This document shows, piece after piece, positions 46,347-55,857 of a DNA stretch of 64,000 bases; positions within the stretch are counted from its first letter, which is position 1; every line of letters begins with the position of its first letter. Origin of the DNA: an uncultured Clostridia bacterium (GTDB lineage: Bacteria > Bacillota > Clostridia > Oscillospirales > Oscillospiraceae); assembly GCA_946550725.1 (NCBI GenBank), contig CAMNQX010000006.1, positions 39,588 to 103,587 on the forward strand, in the 5' to 3' direction. The position numbers were made by a program, and so were the translations under genes. The notes beneath the pieces are model-generated. The model saw only the letters and a list, made by a program, of their open reading frames with translations, did no database searches and was not told where the DNA came from.

Positions 46347-46935
46347 TCATAAGCTGCGGCGCTGGGAGAGCGCGCTATTGATCGGGCTGGCTTGCGCCAT
46401 GCTGTGGGCCTCCGCACTGGGGGCAGAGCAGGACGCGTTGGCCGATCAGGTGGTGCGGCTCCATGTGGTGGCGAACTCAGACAGCGAATCCGACCAGGCA
46501 TTGAAACTGCAGGTGCGGGACGCGGTGCTGGCGGCGGCGACGCCCGCTTTGACCGGGTTGGACCGGCAGGAGGCGTTGGAGACGCTGGAGGCGCGGCTGT
46601 CCGACCTCGCCGACGCGGCGGCAAAGGTGGTGGGGGAGGAGGGGTACGACTACCCTGTGACCGTCAGTCTGCAAGAGGAGCGGTTTCCCACCAAACGCTA
46701 CGAGGACTTTGCCCTGCCTGCCGGGGAGTACACCGCTTTGCGGGTGCAGATCGGCAGCGGCGGGGGACACAACTGGTGGTGCGTAGTGTTTCCGCCGCTG
46801 TGCATGGGGAGCGTGGAAGAGACTGCCCAGCTGGACGACCGGGATCGTGCCCTCGTTACTGGGGAGACGGAGGGTTATATTGTGAAATTTAAGGCAATAG
46901 AAATTTGGGAAAATTTGAAGGCCAGGTTTTCATAA
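46333..46935 (+). CDS. spoIIR: Stage II sporulation protein R
   Basis: SpoIIR is the secreted forespore signal that triggers SpoIIGA to process pro-sigma-E in the mother cell. The 200-residue protein has an N-terminal signal-type segment (ALLIGLACAMLWASALGA, about 15-32), then VVRLHVVANSDSESDQALKLQVRDAVL (about 39-65) and GSGGGHNWWCVVFPPLCMGS (about 141-160), both diagnostic. The start is uncertain. The ATG at 46333 has GGAG directly against it; an in-frame TTG at 46342 has the same GGAG at nine bases and may be the true start. Both lie in a long hairpin. No forespore sigma-F promoter was recognised. Confidence 0.93.
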   Translation: MVSLCHKLRRWESALLIGLACAMLWASALGAEQDALADQVVRLHVVANSDSESDQALKLQVRDAVLAAATPALTGLDRQEALETLEARLSDLADAAAKVVGEEGYDYPVTVSLQEERFPTKRYEDFALPAGEYTALRVQIGSGGGHNWWCVVFPPLCMGSVEETAQLDDRDRALVTGETEGYIVKFKAIEIWENLKARFS

Positions 46936-47044
46936 TTCGGGAGGTTGTTGCGGCTGAAAGCCTTGTGGCAGAAGAGATTTGAGCATATGCGAACACCCAA
47001 CATAGTCGAGGTGCACAAAAATGGGCCCTCCTTGTTGGCAACTA

Positions 47045-47072
47045 TTGAAATATCGCACAAAAGTGCTATAAT
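47045..47072 (+). promoter_or_regulatory. Promoter and leader region of the GH101 gene
   Basis: TTGAAA (47045-47050) and TATAAT (47067-47072), spacer 16. The 80-base leader holds two short hairpins, TGAGAC/GTCTCA (47083-47100) and AGTCGGAGA/TCTCCGGCT (about 47104-47124), then AGGAGG (47140-47145). The gap 46936-47044 shows no gene. Confidence 0.72.
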
Positions 47073-47153
47073 GGTACCGACTATGAGACTGCGGTCTCAT
47101 GTGAGTCGGAGAAGGTCTCCGGCTAAGACAATTTCTCACAGGAGGGACACGGT

Positions 47154-50100
47154 ATGAAAAGAAGTGGAAAACGGCTGTTGGCGTTGCTCCTTTGCTTAGC
47201 AATGGCGCTGACGCTTCTGCCCATGTCTGTGCTGGCGGCTCGGGACGACGCCGAGCTACCCGCCACCCCGGCAGAGGCGGAGACAACGGCAAGCAAGGCT
47301 GAGCTGCCCGTCACCGCGACGGAGGGCGACGAGAGTGCCAGCTTGGCAGACGGCACATCCACCGCACCGGACGGCGCGACAGCGGATACCTGGGTTCAGA
47401 TCGTAGGCAGTAAGGTGTCTGGCTCTGTTGATCCCCGGGTAGAGGACGGTAAGATCGTGCTGTCAGCCGCCGCAGCGAATGGAAATAATATCAATGGCGA
47501 TAATCCGGCTATCTTTGTGGATACGGACATGAATAAAGCGTTGTCGGCTTTGGCTGATGATACGGAAAGGACGCTTTCCTTTACCCTGACGCCGTCGGGC
47601 TCGGGTGCCTGGATGGGCTTTGCCCTCCTACTCCGGTATGACGGTACGACCGGGGCGAGCATCCATACATACCAAATCGGCTATCCTTCCGGTGAAACCA
47701 CTGGATGGTTCACCGAAAACTTTGGTGCTGGCGATGCCTATGGTTATCCTGGTTTTACCGGCCCGGATATGACTGCGGATCAGCCGGTGGACTTTGAGAT
47801 CACCTGGACGGAGAGCGCCGGCATTTCGTCCTTTAAGATTGGCGGTCAAAGTATAACTTTGAGCGCTGAAAAAGGCTTGACCACGGTTCCCGCTCTCAGT
47901 GGTGATAATACCGATGGCCTCAAGGGCGTGGGCTTTAAGGTGGCGACAAAGAACGGGAGCGCGACCACCCTGCGACTGTCTAATGTCCACTATACTGGTC
48001 AGCAGTCGATCACCAGCTACACCGTGTCCGGTACGGTTACGGACGGGACCAATCCGCTGGCTGATGTGACGGTGAGCGCGGGCAACGGCAAGACGGCCAC
48101 CACAGACGCTCAGGGCGCGTACTCTCTGGAGCTGGCTGACGGTACGTATACGCTGACGGCCACCAAGACGGGGTATGATGACGCGACCAAGTCTGTCACG
48201 GTGAACGGCGCGAACCTGACCGGCCAGAACATGACCATGACGGCGAAGACCGTTTTCACCCTTCCCACCGATGGTGTGACGGATGATACTTGGGCGCGCG
48301 ATACGGCGGCTGACAGCACCGCAGGCAAGACCAGCGTTCCTGGCTCTATCTGCGAGAAGACCGCCAACGGCGTGCATCTGAAATCTTCCACTGCCGACGG
48401 AAACGGTCATGAGGCGGCCAGTGCGGAGCGCAAAACTTGGCCCGGCGTTTTCCTCAATCAGACTGCCAACACAGCCCTGGCGGCTGTCGATGGAGACCGC
48501 TTTGTGGAGGTGACCTTCGTTCGGGCCGCTGGTTCCAACCCCCGCTTCGGCCTGATCCTCAACTATGAGAGTCCCACCAGCGGGTTCTTTGTGGGCTGCA
48601 ACACCGAAAGTAGCGGATGGTTCCTGGAAGGCTATAAGCCGGATGGCACCAGCAACTGGCAGGGCTTGCCCAGCGGAGGTACGACCCCTGCTGTTGGGGT
48701 AGAAACTACCCTCCGTATTGAGTGGAACCAGACCAAGCTGATTGGTGTGTGGCAGAACGGCGAGAAAATCATCAATGAGTACACCTTCCTGAACACCTAC
48801 ACCGGCAAGGGTGTGGGCTTCCGGATGAACAACTATAGAACCGATGGAGTCGACACCACCTCTGAATTCTACATTAAGGAAATGCACTATTCCGGCCAGA
48901 CCACCGTGACCGCCTATCCTGTGAGCGGTACAGTGTCTGACGCCAACGGCGCGTTGGCTGGGGTGACGGTGAGCGCGGGGGAGGGCTATACCACCACCAC
49001 CGACGCCAATGGCGCTTACCGGCTGATCCTCCCCGAGAACAAGGCCTATACCCTGACCGCCACCAAGGACGGCTATTCCACCGCGACCGAGACGGTTGCG
49101 ACCTTGACTGCGGCGGTGACCAAGGATATCACCCTGACCAAGCTGCCCGTGGTCTCCGGCACGGTGACGGAAGAAGCCACCGGAAACGCGGCGATCCCCG
49201 GGGCCACGGTAACGCTGACCTCCGGTACGGGCGCTAACGCCGTGACCAAGACGGCGACCACCGATCAAAACGGCAGTTACAGCATCAGCGTTCCCAACGG
49301 AACTTATACCATCACGGTTTCTGCCGCCGGCTATGCCAGCAAGACGGAGGAAAATGTGGCCGTCTCTGCCGATACCACCAAGAACTTCACGCTGGTGGAG
49401 AGCCTGGACGCCTACCACGTGCTGGAAAGCACAGGGATGAGAGTCCTGGTGAGCAAGACCTTCCCGCAGGTCGTGGAATACCGCCTGACTGGTGGCCAGC
49501 GGATGGACGGCCAGAAGGAAGAACTCAGCACCATCAAGATCAACGGCACCGTGGCTACGCTGGGTACCATCACCAGCGCCCTCAGCGCCGACAAGAAGAC
49601 GGTTACTTATACCATTCCCATGACCGCGCCAGTGGCTGCCACCATGACCGCCCGGCTGACGGTGGACACCAGCAAGGACGATATGAAGCTCAACGACCCC
49701 AGCAGCGATTCCGCCGGGCGGACCCTGGGCTTTTTCATCGACAAGGTGGAGTACACCAACAATGACCGGCTCACCAACCCGGTGAAGAACATTGAAATCC
49801 CCAACCATTTCCTGGTGTCGGTCAACAGCACCCAGGCGGGTGCCCAGATGACAGGCGCGAAAATGGGCAACAACAGCGTGACGACCAATGATATTACTTA
49901 TTTGGCCGAGTTGAACAAGACGCTGAATTGGAGCGGCACGTTCTTTGCGGCGTTCATTTCCAACAACTCTTTGGCGGCTAGCATTACCAGCAACTCCTCC
50001 CTGAATGGGAACATCGCCGGTTCGGGCACTGCGCCCAACGAGATCCGGTTCGTGTCTGACGGGACGAATTGCACCATCGGCCTCTCCAGCATTTCCTGGC

Positions 50101-53100
50101 CCTATGACTATTTGCTCTCCGACAGTAACCCCGGCGGAGAGGATCACACCGCCAACCTGACAGCGGAGCAGAAGGTGGTTCAGGAAGACCTGCGGGAAAC
50201 TCCCTTCGCCAAGGTGGTTATTGCTCCCGAGCAGAACAACGACGGTACGGTCAACTGGCAGGACGGCGCCATCGCCCTCCGGGAGACAGTCATGCACGTG
50301 CCCGCCAACAGCGCACTGGTGCGCGACCAGGTGAGCACCCGTATTGCCCTGAACTTTGGCTCCCAGGCCCAGAACCCCTTCCTCACCAGCCTGGATAACG
50401 CCAAACGGGTGGCTGCCCACACCGACGGTCTGGGCCAGATGATCGTTCTGAAGGGCTATGCCAACGAGGGCCACGACTCCGGCCACCCCGATTATTGGGA
50501 TATGGGAACCCGTATGGGCGGCGCTACCGACTTCGCCACCATGCTGGCCGAGGGTAAGAAGATCGGCGCGTACTTTGGCATTCACACCAACGCCAGTGAG
50601 ATGTACGCCGAGGCCAAGGCGGTGAGCGAGGAGCTTATCCGTTACCGCGGCATGAATAACACCATCGTGAACTGGGGCTGGCACTGGCATGACACCGCCA
50701 TCAAGCTCCGCGCCCTCTATGATCTGGGTACCGGCAACCGGGCCGAGCGGTACCGCCGGCTGGCCAAGGAGGGCGGCGGCGAGCTGGCCCTGATCTACGT
50801 GGACGTTTGGGGCAACGGCACCGGGGGCACCGAGGATTCCTGGCAGACCCGTATGCTGTCCAACGAGATCACCCAGATGGAGAACAAGGGTTGGCGGATC
50901 GCCCACGAGTGGGCCAGCGCGAACCCCTATGACTCCACCTGGCAGCACTGGGTCACTGACTTTACTTACGGAAACTACGGCTACAAGGGCGAGTTGAACA
51001 GCGCCGTCCTCCGTTTCCTCCTGAACCAGTATAAGGACTCTTTCCCCGCCGACTTTGCCTCTTACGGCGGCGCGTGCAACGCCCCGCTGTTGGGTGGTCC
51101 TGCCATGCAGGGCTTTGAGGGTTGGCAGGGCGATGGTGAGTATGACCTCTCCATCTACAACATCTTCAACCAGATGATCCCCACCAAGTTCCTCCAGCAC
51201 TATGAGATCACCAACTGGACCAACGCGACCGCGGCAGTGAAGATGCCCTATAACGGTGGCGGCGCCGGTGCTTCCCGCAACAACAGCACCCTGAAGGATT
51301 GGACGCCTGAGGTCCAGATCAAGCTGAGCGACGGCACCAACAACGTGGTGGTCAACCGTGGCACCAGTCTCACAGGCGAATCCATCGACCTGTCCTCGAT
51401 GAACACCTTGAACGGCTTCCTGGCAGGCGAGACCGAGTACCGTTCCCGGGTGATGACCCTGAACAACAAAGTCATTCTGAAGGGCGCTCCCGCTTCCGCC
51501 GGTGAGGACAATACCTTCCCCGCCAGCAAGGCGACTCTGGAGTACCTGATCCCCTGGTACTGGAATAACGACGGCACCCCGGTGGATGCCGACAACGAGA
51601 AACTCTACTACTGGAACGGCAACCAGAACGCCACTTCCAGCAGTCAGTGGGATCTGCCCGACGGCTGGGGGAATTTGAGCACCGTCATCCTCTATGAGCT
51701 GTCTGACCAGGGCCGCGGCCCGGCCGTGACTGTGAATGTCAGCGGCGGCAAGGTGACCTTCAACAACATCAAGGCCAACACCGGCTATGTGGTCACTAAG
51801 GGCGCGGCCAACGCGGCGGCCCCCACCATTAGCTACACCGCTCCCGGTCAGCACCTGACTGACCCGTCCTTCAACGACGCACACCTGGCCGCCTGGACGA
51901 AGGCGGGCGCTGGCACTGCGGAGAAGGTGAACAGTGTCAAGGGCATTTCTGTGCTGAAGCTGACCGGTGCGGTCTCCGTCAGCCAGGTCATGACCGAGAT
52001 CAAGCCCAATACCAAGTACGCGGTTTACGCCGCAGTGGAAAATAAGGGCGACGCTAAGGCCTACATGAAGGTGACGGATGCCGAGGGCAACGAGTTGGCC
52101 TATAACTACACCACCCGTTCCATTGCCGACAACTACATCAGCGGCGACAGCCTGAATAGAAATCATGGTATTGAGGTGGACGGCAGCAAGATCCAGAACA
52201 TGTATGTGTTCTTTACTGCTCCAGCCAGCGGCGACGTGACCATTACCTTGGGCCGTGAGGCCGGGGACGGCAATATCTACTTTGACGCTGTCCGTGTGGT
52301 GGAGACCCAGATGGCTGGCTACATCTACGATGAAAACGGCAAGATCAACGGGCTGACCCAGGACTTTGAACATTCGGCCCAGGGCGAGTGGCCCTTCGTA
52401 GTCAGCGGGGTCGAAGGTGTGCAGGATAACCGTCAGCACCTGTCTGAGAAAAATGCGCCCTATACCCAGTCCGGCTGGAACATCAAGGAAGTGGACGATG
52501 TCATCAGCGGAAACTGGTCTCTGAAGACCCACGGAATTGCGGGCGGACAAAGCTTGGTCTATCAGACTATCCCCCAGAACTTCCGCTTTGAGCCGGGCAA
52601 GACCTATACCGTCAGCTTTGACTATCAGATGGGCTGCGAGAACCTGATGCAGGTAGTCATTGGTGACGGCGCTTGGAACGGCATCAACAGTTGCCAGACC
52701 ATTCCTCTGGAGATGGCCAAGGGCACCGGTTTTGAGGGCTATCCCAGTGCTGGGATAGCTGCCGGTACGGGCACAAAGACCTGCACCTTTACGGTCGTGG
52801 GCAGCGAGTCTGGCCAGACCTGGATCGGCATCGCTACCGCCGGGGGTTCCTTCAATAACACCGGTATCCCTGATACAGATGAGTATGCGCTCTATTTCAG
52901 CGGCCGAGGCGACTTCATTTTGGATAACCTGTCCATTACCGTCAGCCCTGTGGACAAGAGCGAGTTGAACAAGCTGGCTGCAGAAGCCGCTGGTATGGCG
53001 GAAGCCAGCTACAATGAAAAGGTCACGGGTGCTTGGGCCGCTTTCGTTGCTGCACGCACCGCCGCTGACGCGGTTTTGGAGAACGTCGAAGCTACCCAGG

Positions 53101-55676
53101 CTCAAGTGGACGACGCGCTCGTCGCGTTGGAGAACGCCATCGCTGACCTGGAAAAGGTCGTGGTCGTCATTTCCGGTACAGTGACCTGTGGTGATAATGC
53201 CGTGGCTGGCGCAGTCGTTACGCTGGAGAACACAAGCTACCGGCCTGTGGGGCTTACTGCCACCACTGACGCGGAGGGCAAATTCAGCTTCACCAGCACG
53301 GATGAGATCACTCTGGCAGTGACGAGCTACAAATTGAAGGTCCAGTCCGCCGGCTATCTGGTGAACACCTTCAACGCTGTGGCGATCACGAAGACGAACC
53401 CCACCAGCGAGACCGCTTGTGAGTTGGTGGCGGAGTCTACCGAAGGCATTATCTATTCCAATAACTTTGACAACGGCGATGTGTCCATGATGGGCGCGCT
53501 GACCACCGGGGATGATATTCCCACTTGGGAAGCCGTGGACTACAACGGCAGCAAGGCCTTGAAGGTGACATTCAACGCCAACTCGGGTGAGACCCGCGGC
53601 ATTAACAACGTGGTAGACAAGACAGTTCAGGTCAAGAACGGCACGGTCTCCTTCGATGTGACCGGCCTGACCAACACGTTGCGTCTGGGTGTGACCCTCC
53701 GGGCGACCGGCCCGAATGACCGTATCTTCGTCGGACAGGAGGATAACTACGCCAAGTGGTTCTGGGAGTGGTGGAATGGTAGCAACAGCTCGTATGAAGA
53801 TCCGACCGTGAAGGACATCGGCGTCTATCCGGGCGAGACCCGCCGGGTCCGTGTGGAGCTGAACGAACAGAATGTTCAGGTGTTTGTGGACGGCGTTCAG
53901 ATCTACAACTCCACCATGACCGGCGCGCCCGATACTGCCGGTTGGGTCGGCATCAACATGAGAAACAACGCGGGCACATCCTACATCTTGGATAACCTGC
54001 GGATCGTGTCTAAGGACGCCGCACCGGAAGGCAGCCACACCATCAGCGGTAAGGTCCTGGAGGGCACGACTCCCGTGGCTGGGGCAACAGTGACCCTACT
54101 GAATGCTTCCGGCACCCGTTTGACCAGCATCACCACCAACGCCAACGGCGAGTTCAAGACCTCTCCCACCACGGAGACCTCGGTCAAGATCAAGGTGACG
54201 GCCGCTGGTTATGTGGATAGCCAGGAAGAAAGCATTGAGCTGAATGCTGACGTTACCAACAAGGAGATCACCTTGGTAGCAGACAAGACGGCGCTGAACA
54301 CCCTGTATGATGCGCACAAGGATAAGGCACAGGGCAGCTACACCAACAGTAGCTGGGCGGTGTTCCAGACGGCGCTGACCGCTGCCGAGACGGTGAAGAA
54401 TAAGGAAGGCGCCACGAAGGCTGAGATCGACAAGGCAATCGCTGATCTGACCGCGGCTGTGGAAGGACTGGCAGTGCCGGGCGACAAGACTGAGCTGGAC
54501 GCGGCGATCACCACTGCGGAAGGCAAGACGGAAACGGACTATACGCCCAAGAGCTGGGCGCCGTTGGCGGAAGCACTGGCTGCCGCTAAGGTAGTGAAGG
54601 CAGACGAAAACGCCTCTCAGAGTGAGATCGACGCTGCCACTGCTGTGCTGAACAGCGCACTGGAAGGCTTGAAGGAACGTGCGGACACGGCGGCCCTGCA
54701 AGCGGCTTATGACGAGCAGAAGGAAGTCAAGAATGAGGGCTATACCAGTGCTAGCTGGACTGCGTTCCAGAATGCGCTGAAGAAAGCGGAAGATTTGCTG
54801 GCCAATCCCAACGCGACACAGGCGCAGGTGGATGCGGCAATTGAGGAGATGGCTGCAGCCAAGGAAGCGTTGACGAAGCAGCCCTCTGGAGGTGGTTCTT
54901 CGTCCTCCTCCGGCTCTACCACCACCGAGACCCGGGAGGACGGCAGCAAGGTGACCACCGTCACCAAGCCCGACGGCACCGTCACCGAGACTGTGGAGCA
55001 GCCTGACGGCTCCAAGTCCGAGACCGTCACCGACAAGGACGGAGCCGTGACCATCACCGTCACCGACAAGGACGGCGAAGAGCTGGCAAAAGTCGAACTT
55101 CCCGCCACCATTCCCGCCCCCGAGACCCGCTTTGACGACGTTCCCGAGGGCCACTGGGCGGATAAGGCCATCCATAACGCGGCCGCCCTGGAGCTGGTGA
55201 AGGGCGTTGGAAACAACAAGTTCGACATGGTCGCCCCCATGAGCCGCGGCTCTCTGGCAACGGTGCTCCACCGCCTGTCCCAGGGCAAGACGGACTACGA
55301 AACCACCTTCCAGGACGTGGCTGAGGGCAAGTTCTACACCGAAGGCGTGGCCTGGGCCGCGAAGGCCGGTGTTGTTACCGGCTACACCGCCGACATCTTT
55401 GCCCCCGAAGACGTGATCACCCGGGAGCAGCTGGCGGTGATGCTGGCGCGGTACGCCAAGCTCATCGGCATGGACACCAAGGCGGACGCAAAAGCCCTTG
55501 AACAGTTCGCCGACGGCGAGAACACCGGCAGCTGGGCCGTGAACGGCGTGGCCTGGTGCGTGGAGAACGGTATCCTCCAGGGCAAGGGCGGCAACGTCCT
55601 CGATCCCACCACCAACGTCACCCGCGCGGAAGTGGCCGTGATGCTGGACCGGTTCATCGCCCTGATCCAGAAGTAA
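47154..55676 (+). CDS. Giant SLH-anchored GH101 endo-alpha-N-acetylgalactosaminidase
   Basis: A 2840-residue surface enzyme. GH101 releases Gal-beta-1,3-GalNAc (core 1) from Ser/Thr of mucins. Signal peptide 1-29. Two concanavalin-like beta-sandwich modules (about 80-285 and 366-582) alternate with carboxypeptidase-regulatory-like repeats (286-365, 583-663, 664-748). The GH101 region is about 750-1560, with nucleophile Asp1217 in VDVWGNGTG, acid/base Glu1252 in RIAHEWASAN, and YGGACNAPLLGG, EGWQGDGEYD. Galactose-binding-like modules follow (about 1560-1930), a FIVAR helix bundle (from 1934), another sandwich (2103-2286), three FIVAR repeats (about 2377-2579), the shared linker (from 2591) and three SLH domains (2659-2840). 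Start: ATG after AGGAGG (47140-47145). It supplies the substrate for the GH112 enzyme 27 kb upstream. Confidence 0.95.
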   Translation: MKRSGKRLLALLLCLAMALTLLPMSVLAARDDAELPATPAEAETTASKAELPVTATEGDESASLADGTSTAPDGATADTWVQIVGSKVSGSVDPRVEDGKIVLSAAAANGNNINGDNPAIFVDTDMNKALSALADDTERTLSFTLTPSGSGAWMGFALLLRYDGTTGASIHTYQIGYPSGETTGWFTENFGAGDAYGYPGFTGPDMTADQPVDFEITWTESAGISSFKIGGQSITLSAEKGLTTVPALSGDNTDGLKGVGFKVATKNGSATTLRLSNVHYTGQQSITSYTVSGTVTDGTNPLADVTVSAGNGKTATTDAQGAYSLELADGTYTLTATKTGYDDATKSVTVNGANLTGQNMTMTAKTVFTLPTDGVTDDTWARDTAADSTAGKTSVPGSICEKTANGVHLKSSTADGNGHEAASAERKTWPGVFLNQTANTALAAVDGDRFVEVTFVRAAGSNPRFGLILNYESPTSGFFVGCNTESSGWFLEGYKPDGTSNWQGLPSGGTTPAVGVETTLRIEWNQTKLIGVWQNGEKIINEYTFLNTYTGKGVGFRMNNYRTDGVDTTSEFYIKEMHYSGQTTVTAYPVSGTVSDANGALAGVTVSAGEGYTTTTDANGAYRLILPENKAYTLTATKDGYSTATETVATLTAAVTKDITLTKLPVVSGTVTEEATGNAAIPGATVTLTSGTGANAVTKTATTDQNGSYSISVPNGTYTITVSAAGYASKTEENVAVSADTTKNFTLVESLDAYHVLESTGMRVLVSKTFPQVVEYRLTGGQRMDGQKEELSTIKINGTVATLGTITSALSADKKTVTYTIPMTAPVAATMTARLTVDTSKDDMKLNDPSSDSAGRTLGFFIDKVEYTNNDRLTNPVKNIEIPNHFLVSVNSTQAGAQMTGAKMGNNSVTTNDITYLAELNKTLNWSGTFFAAFISNNSLAASITSNSSLNGNIAGSGTAPNEIRFVSDGTNCTIGLSSISWPYDYLLSDSNPGGEDHTANLTAEQKVVQEDLRETPFAKVVIAPEQNNDGTVNWQDGAIALRETVMHVPANSALVRDQVSTRIALNFGSQAQNPFLTSLDNAKRVAAHTDGLGQMIVLKGYANEGHDSGHPDYWDMGTRMGGATDFATMLAEGKKIGAYFGIHTNASEMYAEAKAVSEELIRYRGMNNTIVNWGWHWHDTAIKLRALYDLGTGNRAERYRRLAKEGGGELALIYVDVWGNGTGGTEDSWQTRMLSNEITQMENKGWRIAHEWASANPYDSTWQHWVTDFTYGNYGYKGELNSAVLRFLLNQYKDSFPADFASYGGACNAPLLGGPAMQGFEGWQGDGEYDLSIYNIFNQMIPTKFLQHYEITNWTNATAAVKMPYNGGGAGASRNNSTLKDWTPEVQIKLSDGTNNVVVNRGTSLTGESIDLSSMNTLNGFLAGETEYRSRVMTLNNKVILKGAPASAGEDNTFPASKATLEYLIPWYWNNDGTPVDADNEKLYYWNGNQNATSSSQWDLPDGWGNLSTVILYELSDQGRGPAVTVNVSGGKVTFNNIKANTGYVVTKGAANAAAPTISYTAPGQHLTDPSFNDAHLAAWTKAGAGTAEKVNSVKGISVLKLTGAVSVSQVMTEIKPNTKYAVYAAVENKGDAKAYMKVTDAEGNELAYNYTTRSIADNYISGDSLNRNHGIEVDGSKIQNMYVFFTAPASGDVTITLGREAGDGNIYFDAVRVVETQMAGYIYDENGKINGLTQDFEHSAQGEWPFVVSGVEGVQDNRQHLSEKNAPYTQSGWNIKEVDDVISGNWSLKTHGIAGGQSLVYQTIPQNFRFEPGKTYTVSFDYQMGCENLMQVVIGDGAWNGINSCQTIPLEMAKGTGFEGYPSAGIAAGTGTKTCTFTVVGSESGQTWIGIATAGGSFNNTGIPDTDEYALYFSGRGDFILDNLSITVSPVDKSELNKLAAEAAGMAEASYNEKVTGAWAAFVAARTAADAVLENVEATQAQVDDALVALENAIADLEKVVVVISGTVTCGDNAVAGAVVTLENTSYRPVGLTATTDAEGKFSFTSTDEITLAVTSYKLKVQSAGYLVNTFNAVAITKTNPTSETACELVAESTEGIIYSNNFDNGDVSMMGALTTGDDIPTWEAVDYNGSKALKVTFNANSGETRGINNVVDKTVQVKNGTVSFDVTGLTNTLRLGVTLRATGPNDRIFVGQEDNYAKWFWEWWNGSNSSYEDPTVKDIGVYPGETRRVRVELNEQNVQVFVDGVQIYNSTMTGAPDTAGWVGINMRNNAGTSYILDNLRIVSKDAAPEGSHTISGKVLEGTTPVAGATVTLLNASGTRLTSITTNANGEFKTSPTTETSVKIKVTAAGYVDSQEESIELNADVTNKEITLVADKTALNTLYDAHKDKAQGSYTNSSWAVFQTALTAAETVKNKEGATKAEIDKAIADLTAAVEGLAVPGDKTELDAAITTAEGKTETDYTPKSWAPLAEALAAAKVVKADENASQSEIDAATAVLNSALEGLKERADTAALQAAYDEQKEVKNEGYTSASWTAFQNALKKAEDLLANPNATQAQVDAAIEEMAAAKEALTKQPSGGGSSSSSGSTTTETREDGSKVTTVTKPDGTVTETVEQPDGSKSETVTDKDGAVTITVTDKDGEELAKVELPATIPAPETRFDDVPEGHWADKAIHNAAALELVKGVGNNKFDMVAPMSRGSLATVLHRLSQGKTDYETTFQDVAEGKFYTEGVAWAAKAGVVTGYTADIFAPEDVITREQLAVMLARYAKLIGMDTKADAKALEQFADGENTGSWAVNGVAWCVENGILQGKGGNVLDPTTNVTRAEVAVMLDRFIALIQK

Positions 55677-55733
55677 GCAATCTCTCAAGAACGAAACAAG
55701 GAGGCCGCCCGAAATTCGGGCGGCCTCCTTTCC
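54921..55733 (+). repeat. SLH anchoring cassette, copy 2
   Basis: Same module as at 28224 and 63304. Bases 55107-55480 match 63526-63899 with no difference seen over 374 bases. From about 55406 to the stop and on to the terminator arm it follows copy 1 almost exactly. The Ser-rich GGGSSSSSGS hinge replaces the [10 protein letters not shown] hinge of copies 1 and 3. Confidence 0.95.
55698..55733 (+). terminator. Terminator after the GH101 gene
   Basis: AAGGAGGCCGCCCGAA pairs with TTCGGGCGGCCTCCTT (16 bp, tight loop), followed by TCC. It is the same stem as after GH95, with a repaired loop region, and lies in the duplicated segment. Confidence 0.9.
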
Positions 55734-55752
55734 AAAAAGTACGCATTTGTGC

Positions 55753-55781
55753 TTGCTTTTTCAGGGGGGATGTAGTAAAAT
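55753..55781 (+). promoter_or_regulatory. Possible promoter of the beta-helix gene
   Basis: TTGCTT (55753-55758) and TAAAAT (55776-55781), spacer 17, followed by a 76-base leader with AAGGAGG at 55843-55849. Confidence 0.55.
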
Positions 55782-55857
55782 TGCATTTGTGGATAATTGC
55801 CGAAAAACAGGAAGGGCGGCAAAAAAGTTTAGCCAAAATAACAAGGAGGCTGTTAGC

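Noticed and set aside
46945..47157. Seventy-codon open frame between spoIIR and the GH101 gene.
   Set aside because: It crosses the GH101 promoter and leader hairpins, has no usual ribosome site, and its composition is not coding-like.
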